64,000 bases of DNA, taken from Fistularia commersonii. Its lineage: Eukaryota > Chordata > Actinopteri > Syngnathiformes > Fistulariidae. Positions 49,101-60,226 of the stretch are shown piece after piece. The DNA lies in contig JBBMNZ010000001.1 in assembly GCA_037954325.1 (NCBI GenBank), forward strand, positions 12,415,758-12,479,757. Direction: 5' to 3'. Position 1 is the stretch's first letter; every line of letters begins with the position of its first letter. A program made the translations under genes and the position numbers. The notes under the pieces are model-generated. The model was not told the DNA's origin, did not search any database, and saw only the letters and a program-made list of their open reading frames with translations.

Positions 49101-52100
49101 AACATGTCACCAGCATTACCTCTTGAATGAGAGCGAGGCACACATCATGAAGCCTGCTTTGGAGCGTGTCTGGGTGGAACTGGGCTAAAGAACGAAGGAT
49201 TGTCAGACCTTCAATCTTCCTCTCCCTAAAAGCCCAGAGATATGACTTCAACCAATTGCACATACTGTTAAAAATTATCTTGACGAGCACCATCTGTCTT
49301 TATTTTTACATTTATGTAAATGAAGTTTGAGTTTGAATTATAATGGATATTTTTTCATGCTAACGTAAAGTTATGAACACGGGTAATGCCTTCGTACTTC
49401 AATTATCGGTATGATTGGTAAGCAATTATTCTATGAAGTACTGAAGCAGTTGCATTATGTCTCACCAGTCATCAGAGCTAAGCAGGCTGAAACTCTGTAC
49501 CAGAGCCAGATCAGGCTTGGAAAATGGGCACATCTCAGGGGGATGCGAGGAAGATTTCTTGTGGCCCGTTGCATTGAATGATAGCTCATCTATAAAACCC
49601 ATGAGACATGGCACAACACATACATTCAGTCTAACTGTCAACAGTTATCAATGGAAACGAGGATTACTCCAAGGTTGCCAAAACAAATCATTATTATCCA
49701 ATTGTCAAATGCGGAGATACACGTCTAACAAACTTAGATTGATTAACAATCTTCCTAATATGCACAGAACACTGACCTGAGCTATGAGACACCATGGGTC
49801 GGGTTCTGTTGAGGGAAGACGCCCTTTTAAAGCGGGATAGGTTTTTGGGATTGGGAGGAACAGTGGGGGGGCTTGGTTGGAGTGGTGGTGTGAAACACTT
49901 GATGGGACTATGGGGTCCTGGTGGACTAACTGGAACAGTGGGGCTGATGCGTGATTCATCGTAGGCATGATCTCCTTTTGTAGAAATGATTGTGCTGCCA
50001 TTTAGATGTAGATCTAAAATAGTAATAAGAAATATTAAAACATGCTTGAAAAAAAAAAACTGCTAAAAGGTGTAATTTTTATTGAGCACATTAACTACAA
50101 AACTTATAATTATGTGATACATTTTGCTTTAATTTAAAAGTTAATAACATAAGTTAACAGCCTTGGAAACTGCTTAAAAGACCATATTTGGAAGAAAACG
50201 ACTTATGGATTTGTAAGACTTCTCTTGCCTTTTAAGTTGAGTATTCTATTATCTTCTGTGGGGGAGTTTGACAGCATCTTTTTGACACGATGGCGGATGT
50301 TATCCCCTTGACCAAACTGCCCCTCCGACTGATGAAGATGCTGCAGCTTGTTATCCCAGCTAAACTTTTTATTCTGCACAAAGCGGGCACAGTGAGATAC
50401 TCTGGGTCATTCACTCCTATTTAGGGTGGACAAAGCGTGACTGATCCTTACCTCATCTGGATGAGGGCTGTCATTACCATCCCTGGGACTGCCAGACAGG
50501 CCATAAATACCTGCTGAGGAATCAATGGGGTATTTGGTCAATGAATCAAAGAATGCTCAAGAAACAAGGCCAAACCTAAAAGGGTAGAGGACACTGCTGA
50601 GAAAACGCTACGTTTGCAGACCACTTAAATGTTAAGACCAGTGAGTTTGGCACAGTTTTCAACTTCTGTATTAATTAATAATGACCAAAGCACAACACCT
50701 CATCTGAATAAGAGCAAAAATGTTGTTTGAATAATGACTTGTGGCCACACTGACCTCTTCCAATGACTCCTTCCAGCATGTCTGTGGCAGGTGAGTTTCT
50801 GCTCTGACATCCTGAAAAAAACATGTTTGAACTAAGTTTAAGCTTCAGTGTCTTCATTATTAATGTAAGAACAAGTATCAAGCTCCACTAACATGCAACT
50901 CTATTTTGTTGCGTATCCCTGCTTGCTGACCTTTAGCAGGCTTCAGAGCTCTGAATGGTTCAGTTAATGGTGGTTTGACCAGTGGAGGAGTGGTTCCTTT
51001 AGTCTCTTCCTCAGTTTTGATGATTGTTCCATTGGAATAGGTGACTTTCATCCCAACCACACCAACCTCTGCTGACAAGTCACCCCACTGAGCCAATCCT
51101 GAATTAAACAAAAATGTGAAGCAGATACAAAAAAAATTATAAAAACCTGTAAAACACACACACATACACACAAAAAAACAAAATCAAGGTTAAACTTGTA
51201 AAATGTGTGAGATTTTATAGCTCTCGTGGTGATTGCAATCACATTGCACTCAGATTTCTTCTCAAAAGATAACATATTACTTCTCCAGCCTCTGTGCACA
51301 AAGGCTCAGTTTCTAAGCAGCATTTTTTTTTACCTGGAAGGTTACTAAAATCCATGGACATGGAAGGCCTCAGGTTTTCAGAAGGTACTCTTGCAATGCC
51401 AGGTTTCAATATTGAGGAGGCAGAGTTCCTGGGACTGCTGACAGTAATGACATTATTATTTTACATATTTCGAATGCACTGGGCTCTGTTTGATACCGTC
51501 AACAAAAGGGGAATACCGTTCATCATTATCTACTGGTCACCAGTATTGTACTTCTAATGACTGGAATTTTTGGTTAGTAACTGAAAACAAACTTTTCTCT
51601 TTATCAGAAATAAGACATATCAAACAGTATTTCATTATTACACAACATCGCAATTCTAATCTGAGTCTCAAATATGTAATTATATCATCTAGTGTAGATG
51701 CAAAGCTTCAAACTTATCCACAAAAAATAGAACTTGGAATTTCTCTGTGGTACTGGACATTGAAAGGGTTACCTAGTTTTAATGCCATTGATGGTGCTGT
51801 TAGCAATGGAGCTCAAACTGGAGAGACGGCTGTCACTGGCTGAACTTGTAAGCATGGGAGAACTGTGTAAAGGTGAATCCAGACCTAGGTCCAACTTCAC
51901 AGTTGAGTCAAGGCTGTCTGCATCTGGGTCTGAACTGCTGAAGCTTGCTTTAGCCTTCTTCTTTGCAGCACTGTAGCGCAATGAGCGCAGTGAGTTCAAC
52001 ATCTGTAAAAGTGACCCAGAATGGCCATTATGAAAAGGAAAGGAACATTTATGATGACCCTAGAGTACTTTGGCCACGTAAATTATGACTTTATTACTTT

Positions 52101-55100
52101 ATTTACCTCCTGCACTTCCAGATGATCTTCCTCTTGAAGATCGTGCACTGTCGTGACACAAATAGGCTGCACCTGGAGATCTCGTCCTATGTGCTGATTC
52201 TGAGGGCTGCTAGAAACTTTGGAACCGGACGAAGTGTGTGATGGCAACTGCTCTGCTGGAGGAATGACAGGTGAGCTAGAGAGGGCTGTCCGTGTGCTGC
52301 CCAGAGCTCTGCGGAATGATGAAGTCGAAGAGGAGCTCTTTAGGGAGGCACAAAAAGGCCTGGGAGAGCATCTGCTGGAAACGTTCCCTGAAGTGGGTAA
52401 TGGCAGTAAAAAAGTGGTGATAGAAAAAACAAAATTATAAGAATGATTTTTGGAATCAGCTGAGAAAACATCACACGATGCCATTAAACTTCACCTTTTG
52501 CTGCATCTGAGCTCCCCTTCCAGGGACTTGTGTCTCGGTGGTGAGGGCTGTTTTCTCGCTTGTTGGGCCAGGTGTTGGACAAAGAGAGGGAGGAGTCTGT
52601 GCAACAGTGGGATTGTGTTGAAGTGAACATACCACCTTGGACTGTTGCAAGAGGATAAGAGGGGAGCAGGAATGGACCAGGTGTGTTGTGATTGGAGGGT
52701 AGGGAAAATGTGCGCTCAACACTTGGGTTCTTAGAAGCCACTGGTCCTTTGGATATCACTGTAAGACAACATTTTTGCAAATATAGGGGAAAATAAGACA
52801 GAGGATGACAAAATGCTACATTACTTTCTGACTTCTTAAAACAGTCTATATTTGTTTTACATCCATGTAAAAAAAACTTCCTTACGACTTTCAGAATCAC
52901 TGAAAATGGTTGTTTTGAAGATATCGGGTTCTAAGTTGAGGCTCCCACTTCTTCTGAGCCGGACAGGGGATACCCTTCTTCTGGAAGACCGGGGTTTCCT
53001 TGGGTCTGCAGGACCTAAGTAGGCAAATTAAACTAATTCTTCAACAAGGTTGTACAAACATATGGAAGTGGGTCCACTCAATCAACCAATCAACAGAAAA
53101 AAAGAAAATTGTGAACAGGCAAGAAAAATGATCAGTTCCTTTATTATTCGTTGATTTTAATTACACAAGAACACAGTTTTTGAAATAAACTGTTTTGTAG
53201 ATGTATTTAGATTATTTATTTAGGTTTATCTGGTAATTCGACAGGAAAATATTGTTTAATAGTTGCAACATTCTACGGCTAGTGATCATTTCAAGAACTC
53301 AGGGGTGGCAACATATAAGCTGTAGCTAAAGATTATGCAAGTTTCAAATACAGTCTTGTATTTACTGTATTGATAATAAGCAGAGGCCACATGGACATTC
53401 ACTGCACCACAATGTTAGAAACCTTAATATTTAAAGACGGCACAGTAAGAATGTCATTGTACAGGGAAACACATTTCTAGACTGTACACATGACAATAAA
53501 CACTTTGAATCTTGAATCTTGAACAGACACAGGACACTTTTCTTATTTGTCACAAAATTGGGTAAGAAAAATATATACGCTAATCACACCAGTCTTCGTC
53601 TACACTTGTAATCTTCAACAACACATTGTTTGAATAACATAACATAAATCAGTGGTAGAGGGTCAACGCCCTTCGCATGGGATTAAATTCAAACAAACAT
53701 GAGAAAAAAAAGACAGGATACACATTTGACATACAATATAATAATTTCTCAACACATACCGGTAATTGTCAGGTGTGTGTAGGTGTGATTGTGTGCCACG
53801 TTGGCGCTTATGATATGATGCCTTGCAAGTGTTTGCAATGTATGGCAGTGACTGATGCCAGTCAGAGAAACAGGTTGGCACAAATAAAGTTTTTACTTGA
53901 TCTGCTGATGAATGCTGCTAAGGAATGAGAAACCTTTCAACTTCCTCCGCTGGGTATTCCAAACCCATATCACCAATTAAGCCTTGTGAAGGAAAACCTA
54001 CATTAAGTCATTTGTGGAATATTTTTTGTCCAGTATGTATGTACACTAATCATTAGGTTGACCTAATAAATACCACTAATAAATAAACGTAGGGGAAACT
54101 TGGAATATCAGGAATCATCATGTGAAAGATTTTATTTTGTTTGATTACTAAAGGGTGTGACGAAAAAAACAACGGAGAATTAATCTTGTTGGATTAGCTA
54201 CTTTAAGCAGATTTGAGAACAAAAGAAAATCATAATTTTTTTATGATTAACACAAACAGGGAAGTTGCAGGATAAAACAAACACAGGTGAGCAGAATAGT
54301 CTTAGTTCACCTGTTACACCTTGTGACAGGAATGCCCTTCATCTTTGAAGTTTCAATTGTATTCATCTTGCAGCTTTTTGGTGACATTTGACATTGTAAC
54401 TTCTTAATATACTAATCCAATCCAAAGCTAACTTAAATACAGTTGAAGCTGACAGCGACAATCAGTTAATCTATGTGTTGCTTGATACTTTGGCGTAATT
54501 CAAACTTTGAGGGTAATAAGGTTAGGCACTTACTAAAACTGGGTATGTAGGTCTCTGGACTGAGCTTCCTGGACAGCGGATCTTCATTGGCCATCTACAG
54601 ACGGACAAAATGTTACATTAAACTCCATTCACAAAATACGTCAGGTGAGAAAGATACTAGCCTTAGTGGAAAAACTCTCGCTCGTGAAGAATAATAAAGA
54701 TAACATTATTTTGCATTACATCTACAGTCTGTGAGAAAATATATGACTACTATCAACACAGTGTCCACAGTTTGATAAAACTCACTGGACTGAGTGAAAT
54801 GTGATTGCAATCACTAGAGCTAAACATCACACAGATTTTACAAGTATAACCTTGAGATAATGTCAATTATGTTTGTTTTGTACCCTCAACACCCATAAGT
54901 GGGCTGAGTGGAAATTATGTTGCTGGGAAACTGAAAATTCTGTAAACAGAGAGTTTTTGAAAAGGTTGCCTCTAAGCTGGGTAATACTTCTCAGGAACAT
55001 AAATGTGGTTATGTAATACCTACAGATATGATTTTATAGTTTTTAATAGCCTGACTTTGTTTCTCTCAGATGTTAGCTTTAACAGCAGTTCCAAAATTTT

Positions 55101-57296
55101 GTAGCTTTTTTAATTAATTTCTTCTCTTTACATGTGTGTGTATAATGTATTGGAAGCCACATATTCAGTGATAAAACCTATTACTGTTTCCTAGCCAAAA
55201 CATAATGCAAAAGGCAGGAAACAAACCCTGCATTTTATTGTGCGTTTCTGGGTATTGTATTAGGATTATGTGATCTAAATTAAACATAAAACAAGTTAAT
55301 TGCGAGCTGAAAATTACATTCTCTAAGAGTAGGACATTCAAAAAAATCTTACAATTCTTCCGTCACTCTATATCAATGTATTCTTTATTAATCCTTGTGA
55401 GGAAATTTGTTCACTGCAATTAACCCATCACAGATGAACCATGAGCAGTAGGCTGCTGCCGACAAGTACCAGGGGAGCAGTTAGGGGTTCAGCGTCTTGC
55501 TCAACAACACTTCGACGAGGCAGGGAATCAAACCAGGAATGTTTGGTTTCAAAGACGATTGCTCTACCTCCTGCGCCAAGCCGCCCCCACTCGAGCCAGA
55601 TTGCACTGTGCAGTGTGCCTAAATTTGAGTTGTAACTCTTCTGAAAAACATGCTCTGAAGGGTAACCTCTGGGATGTTTTCCCATCTAGATAATCATCTT
55701 TAGTATAACTCTGCTTATTCAACATATGCTTTTTGGTTTGTTTTTTGAGGGGGTTGTCAAATTTAGAACATGATACATTTTAAAGGCCTGAATTCATTTG
55801 AGCCATGAAAGTAAATAGAATATCTTTGATGCATAGCTTCATAACTTTACTAAATGCAACCACTTATATCATGTTCTGTGCAGCACTTCCTGAGCAATTA
55901 GAATCAAATCAACATAACTGCACTGCCGGTAACATGCGTGGCAATTCAGCAGTAAAAAACACTTCAAACACGTAGAACATAAGTGACTGATTGACCAAAA
56001 CTGCTTCAGATTTTTAGATTATATTTGGTTGTCCTTTTAAACAATGAACATAGAGAGGAGCACTGTTGAGTCCTTTAATTTATTGGCGTATTAGGGAATC
56101 AAGAGAATACCAGAATATATTTGTGAGCTGTGTATCTGATTTTGGCCAAAAAATATGAAACCAGGGAAAACATGTGAATCTGGAAATGTTCCCTGACAGC
56201 ATAATTCGCATGAGACTGAGTGAAAGTGTGAAAACAGCAAGCTGATAATGATGATGGACCCCACCTGCTCATAGTACTTTCCATTGGGGGTTCTGCATTG
56301 TCGGTCATAGTCAATAGATGAGAATGCTGCCATCTCCCAGGGTAGTTTGTTCTTCCCTTTACCAGCGCTGACAATCCTCCGTTGAAAAGGAAGCTCATCA
56401 GTGAGGGAACCCAAGCTTCCAAAGCCATACAGCCGTTCACAGTCTGGTTCTGTTCTGTAACTCCTGGCGCTGCTAATTCGTCCTCCATTCATCACCCAGT
56501 CCAGATCACTTCCAGAAACACACTGCGAGGAGCATTGCTGTCCTAGTTTGGGTGCTACCAGGCCATACTCTACAATCCCCTCTGGAGAGAGTTTGGGGAG
56601 AATGCGCCTTGCTCGTCTCGCCTGTACCGCAGCCATAAGACCCTCTGTATCGTCATTGAGTTCCACCATATCTATAGCTTTCATCAGGTACTGTTTTTTC
56701 CCAGTGTCAAGGCAATAGTCAAAAACCGCAAACAGCTCAAGAGCAGCGTGCCGGACCTTCCTTTTGCTGTCTGCCAAATATGGTGCAACCTCAAAACATA
56801 GCTTAGGGATGTTGAAATCTGTTCGGGGATGAGTGAGCATAGCTGCAATCATAATGTTGAGAATATCTTCGCGGACCCTTGAATTCTTGTGTTTCAAGTT
56901 ACCAGTGACAAGATCTAATACTTGTTGGGGGGCTACAGTTTTCATCATCCGTTGAAACACACTCATGTATTCATTTCTGGTGATGGTATGAGTGTCACCA
57001 AGGGCCTTGAGAGCCACCAAAATTAACTGTTTGACATATTTTTCAACATTGGTACCTAACTTCTGAATAAGTAAATTTAAAACTTGTAACGCGCCATACA
57101 AGACTTTAAAATTACTGTCATCCAGAAGCTGGGGGAGAAAGTTGATGAACTCTTCAATACTGTCAGACGTGACTGTTTTCATGTCCACTTCAGAGATGAT
57201 ATGTTTGAGTTCTTCCACCCCATTGGTGCGATTGCGGTAATTGTTGTGGTCCAGAAGCTGCTGGTGTAACTCCTGGGAGATTAATCCAAGCATCAT
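46198..57296 (-). CDS. togaram1: TOGARAM1 (crescerin-1) ciliary TOG-array protein, 1478 aa
   Basis: Minus-strand exons: 56265-57296, 54534-54594, 52886-53014, 52495-52758, 52107-52387, 51773-52002, 51334-51437, 50931-51098, 50755-50811, 50452-50510, 50229-50373, 49777-50013, 49466-49589, 49120-49225, 48717-48952, 48426-48584, 47603-47729, 47403-47518, 47118-47301, 46803-47022, 46609-46695, 46198-46508; 4437 nt, phases consistent. Residues 1-235 are the TOG2 array (LLDDSNFKVLYGALQVLNLL, HKNSRVREDILNIMIAAMLT), followed by the GKGKNKLPWE motif. A Ser/Pro-rich linker runs to about 940, TOG3 spans 945-1175 and TOG4 1225-1478. TOGARAM1 promotes microtubule polymerisation in cilia and is mutated in Joubert syndrome. 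Human is 1720 aa. The N-terminal TOG1 is missing here: a TAA lies nine codons upstream of the chosen ATG with no splice acceptor between. Intron 11 is GC-AG. Divergent from klhl28, as in mammals. Confidence 0.92.
48040..48265 (+). repeat. tRNA-derived SINE in togaram1 intron
   Basis: The head is GGGGTGGCATGGCAGAGGAG, with GGTTCGATTCCTGACTCCTC as B box, then AAGTGTTGTTAGCAAGACAC. The 3' end is AATTTCCCCACAAGGATTAA before TAAAGG, a LINE-like terminus. It lies between togaram1 exons 48426-48584 and 47603-47729, antisense to the gene. Confidence 0.75.
53395..53527 (+). repeat. LINE 3'-end fragment with TTGAATC tail
   Basis: TACAGGGAAACACATTTCTA, then GACAATAAACACTTTGAATC and a short TTGAATC tandem tail are typical of the 3' ends of fish LINEs. 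It is in togaram1 intron 2, antisense to the gene. No coding sequence. Confidence 0.55.
55375..55605 (-). repeat. tRNA-derived SINE in togaram1 intron 1
   Basis: Read on the minus strand: GGGGGCGGCTTGGCGCAGGA, GGTAGAGCAATCGTC, CTGGTTTGATTCCCTGCC, then GAAGTGTTGTTGAGCAAGAC and CTGAACCCC. The 3' end is AAATTTCCTCACAAGGATTA before ATAAAG. It is a good copy of the family seen at 9752, 30286 and 48040, in sense orientation with togaram1. Confidence 0.75.
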
Positions 57297-58330
57297 TATT
57301 GACGGCCCAATGAATGTGGTCAATTAGGAGAATTCAACAAGACGAACAAGATCCTGCGAGGACAATGACTTTCCTCTTCTTCCCCATTTTCTCTCATCTT
57401 GAGTGGCTGGTTATTCGGATCCACTCTCAGGTTGGTTCGACTGTGGATGCCGAGAAAATATGTAAATTAAACGATGGACGTAGGACTGGGTGTTCATGAT
57501 TGCAATGCATTAAGTTGAACAGCCAAACACCGAACACAACAGCCCCGATAACAGACATGCTAGGGAACTGCATTCCGCAGCGCTTGAATATTTTAACACG
57601 GTGATCAAAACGAGCTGAGTTATGTGCATTTAAACCACTTGTGGCTGTCAGTCAGTCAAGCTTGTCTCGGTTAACATCTAATACTACGATCCAGATGCAT
57701 GGGACACGGTTTCCCTGATACATGGACGCGTCTTAATATTAAAAAAACATCATAAATGTGGAGTTACAAGGCAGAAAGCAACGGCCGCAAGCCAACTATG
57801 GAAAAACTTTAAGATTACCGGTAACCTATCACATCACTACCTTAGCTTGCGTTCGCGATGCCTGCGTAGCTAAAAGGATGCTAAGCTAGCTGGCTACTCG
57901 CGTTAAGTGATGGCTGACTGGCGAGCAAAGTTAGAAAAACAGCAAGAAAACAGACCTCGCATTCCCCCAAAGATCCTCCAATTAGACGCTTGAAGCAAAC
58001 GCTGCTCTTCCAAGTTATCATTTTTTTCTTTTCTCATTTAGCACCGAGGAGAAGCCTAGCCTCTAAACACCGACATCTCTCCCGGTTGTTTAAATTGGTG
58101 ACTGAAGTGTTAAATGTTTAGAAGCTACAGATGTATTCTCATGGAGAAGCCCCCCCACCCCAACACACACGCACACGCGCATACACACTCTTAGAAGGCA
58201 TACGGGCACAAGCTTACACACACAAAGAAAGCAAGATGGCGAATACGTGTCGCAAACTCAACGCTTCCATGGTGACGCGGGTGGCAGGATCCTCCGGCCG
58301 GTATTAATATCCCGGAACCGCACTGTGTTT
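57297..58330 (-). promoter_or_regulatory. togaram1: togaram1 5' UTR/promoter region
   Basis: No minus-strand open frame above 60 codons exists in this kilobase, so it holds no hidden TOG1 exon of normal size. The CpG content rises at 57840-57990 and 58230-58330. An RFX X-box-like sequence, GCTTCCATGGTGAC, lies at 58263-58276, and a GCTAAGCTAGCTGGC cluster at 57880-57894. Confidence 0.5.
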
Positions 58331-59300
58331 CTAAACCTTAATTATACAAGTGTAAAATTCTCATAACAAAACTGCGTGTGACACTGACGTGCGATTTGAC
58401 ACCTTTACGTAACACTTATCACATTTTAAGAGATGGGTCAATATGAACATAATTTTTACAATATCGAATATCTGGAAGACAACCCAACGTTAAGAGAAGA
58501 CAAGTGCATGGAAACAAGGAGCCTCTCCTACAACTGTTTTTTTTAAGCAGGACACAACTTGTGTTCAGATATTCAACTTGCACAATCAAGTGTCAGATAG
58601 TCGTTTTTTGGTGTAAAAACACTTTCAGGTTGTCATCTGATATAATACAGTCATCACATGCGAAGGAAAACTTTTCCGTATTGCGATATCAAATCAAAAA
58701 ATGTAAAGAGCAGTATACCATAATTGCGATCTGTGGGTTTCAGAGCAATGAGATGCAACGTGAAGCATTTGGCCATCGATGCTTGTCTTTGGGAATTCAA
58801 TTCAACAAAATAAAACATGTATACAACTTTCAAAAATCCATTATACCCCAGAAGCGATTGCTTTCAAATGCTATAATTTGTTCAATGATAAACGATGTAT
58901 TTGCCAGGTACGTTTCTTTTCATTGTTATAAATTGTCACAGGCCCATACTATGATTACACGTCATTTTAACTGGCTCCAAAACGAGGTCCCATTAAGAAC
59001 AAAGTGGAGTGAAACCCTACAGTGTTCAGTGTACAATCCAACACAGAAAGTAGTCTCTTCAACAGCAAAGAAACATGTTTTTGTTAAAGCAGTACTCGTG
59101 TAGAGTACATGGATCTTTTTACCATTCTTGTGCGTGATTTTTGTTTATGTTTTCTAGGCAGAAAGTCAGGCAGTATTGTTAATATTTCGCTGACAAGTAA
59201 TTGGTAAAGCCTGCTATATTTAGCATTTTTACTGTCATTTCGCTATCATTTCGCTATGAATACGATTTGTTCGTTAACATTATTTTATTTTGAAAGCAGC
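58331..59300. other. AT-rich intergenic stretch with an unexplained 199-codon open frame
   Basis: Between the togaram1 promoter and the klhl28 promoter. A plus-strand frame, 58504-59103, is open for 199 codons but resembles no family I know. Its amino-acid composition (rich in Ile, Lys, Asn, Phe, Ser) is what AT-rich non-coding DNA gives. Not called as a gene. Confidence 0.35.
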
Positions 59301-59319
59301 GGAAGTGGTGGCAATGTTC

Positions 59320-59478
59320 ACATAGTTCGTCATTAGCTGTACCCCTCTCTAGCTTTGTGGCTAGGTTGGCAGTAGGTTGTTTTCCAGACAGCGGCTCGGG
59401 GTTACTGCTCGTCACCGCTGAACTCCGTCACTGCGAAATCGGCCAACGAAGCGATACACTAGACGGACTCTCAGTCAC
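59320..59478 (+). promoter_or_regulatory. klhl28: klhl28 promoter and putative non-coding first exon
   Basis: A CpG-containing stretch (GACAGCGGCTCGGGG, CGCTGAACTCCGTCACTGCG) ends in TCACAG followed by GTTGGA, a possible donor. The first coding exon at 60227 starts exactly with the ATG after TTCTCAG, so an upstream untranslated exon is required. Confidence 0.45.
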
Positions 59479-60226
59479 AGGTTGGAAATCCTTATCTTAT
59501 CATTTCAAAATACTATCCAAAAAGTAGCAGAAATGTCACGTTTTGTATCTGCCAGCCATGTTACTGTACATCAATCAATGATGCAGCTAGCCACGGTAAC
59601 CGTGTTTATTTTTAGCAGCGCTGACTGCATTGCACTTCTACAGAAATAGACACGGTGTTTTCACGGAAAAAAAGCGTGTTGGCCATACTGTGGTGTCGTG
59701 CATTTCACAGTATTTGTATGTAGCTAATGCATATACGTGCATCTATTCTATTCAGTTGTTAGGGTTTGCACTTGCAAGCTAGCTTTGTAGCAATTAGTTG
59801 ATGTACAGCTAAAAGAGGTAGCTAGCTGTCACCAACACCTCTGTCATGTAAAATTGAGGCAGACATATCTGAGGATCGAGCTTTATAACCCGAAGGCAGG
59901 GTAACGATAGTTTCAAAACGTGCTGCTCTAGCTAACTCTGCAAAAACATCGAAAATGATCGATGTCAATAATTCCCGTATTGATTTGATGTGTGAAATGA
60001 GACCACCACTTAAAGAATGCTGTCTATTGATAAAATGTTCAGAGGCCTTTTGTATGTTCTATTGACTTACGCTTGCACTCTCAGAGTAAATGTGACAGGT
60101 CGTTTTACTTCCTTGTTATAAGTTGTTTTTTGTCATGGCTGTCGGTCGCGTCACCGAGAATGCCATTGATGCTTCCACTTTTGTAAAGTGTCAGGATGGC
60201 AAGGATTTGTGCATTTCTGTTCTCAG

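Noticed and set aside
51490..51843. 117-codon plus-strand open frame
   Set aside because: It is antisense over a togaram1 intron-exon boundary, with no supporting similarity.
57297..57323. Extending togaram1 upstream to a TTG at 57323
   Set aside because: A TAA directly precedes it and TTG is not a credible eukaryotic start. The ATG at 57294-57296 is the first usable one.
60188..60226. Earlier ATG for klhl28
   Set aside because: The residues before MDQQDQ lie upstream of a clear TTCTCAG acceptor and do not match the family. The known start follows the acceptor directly.
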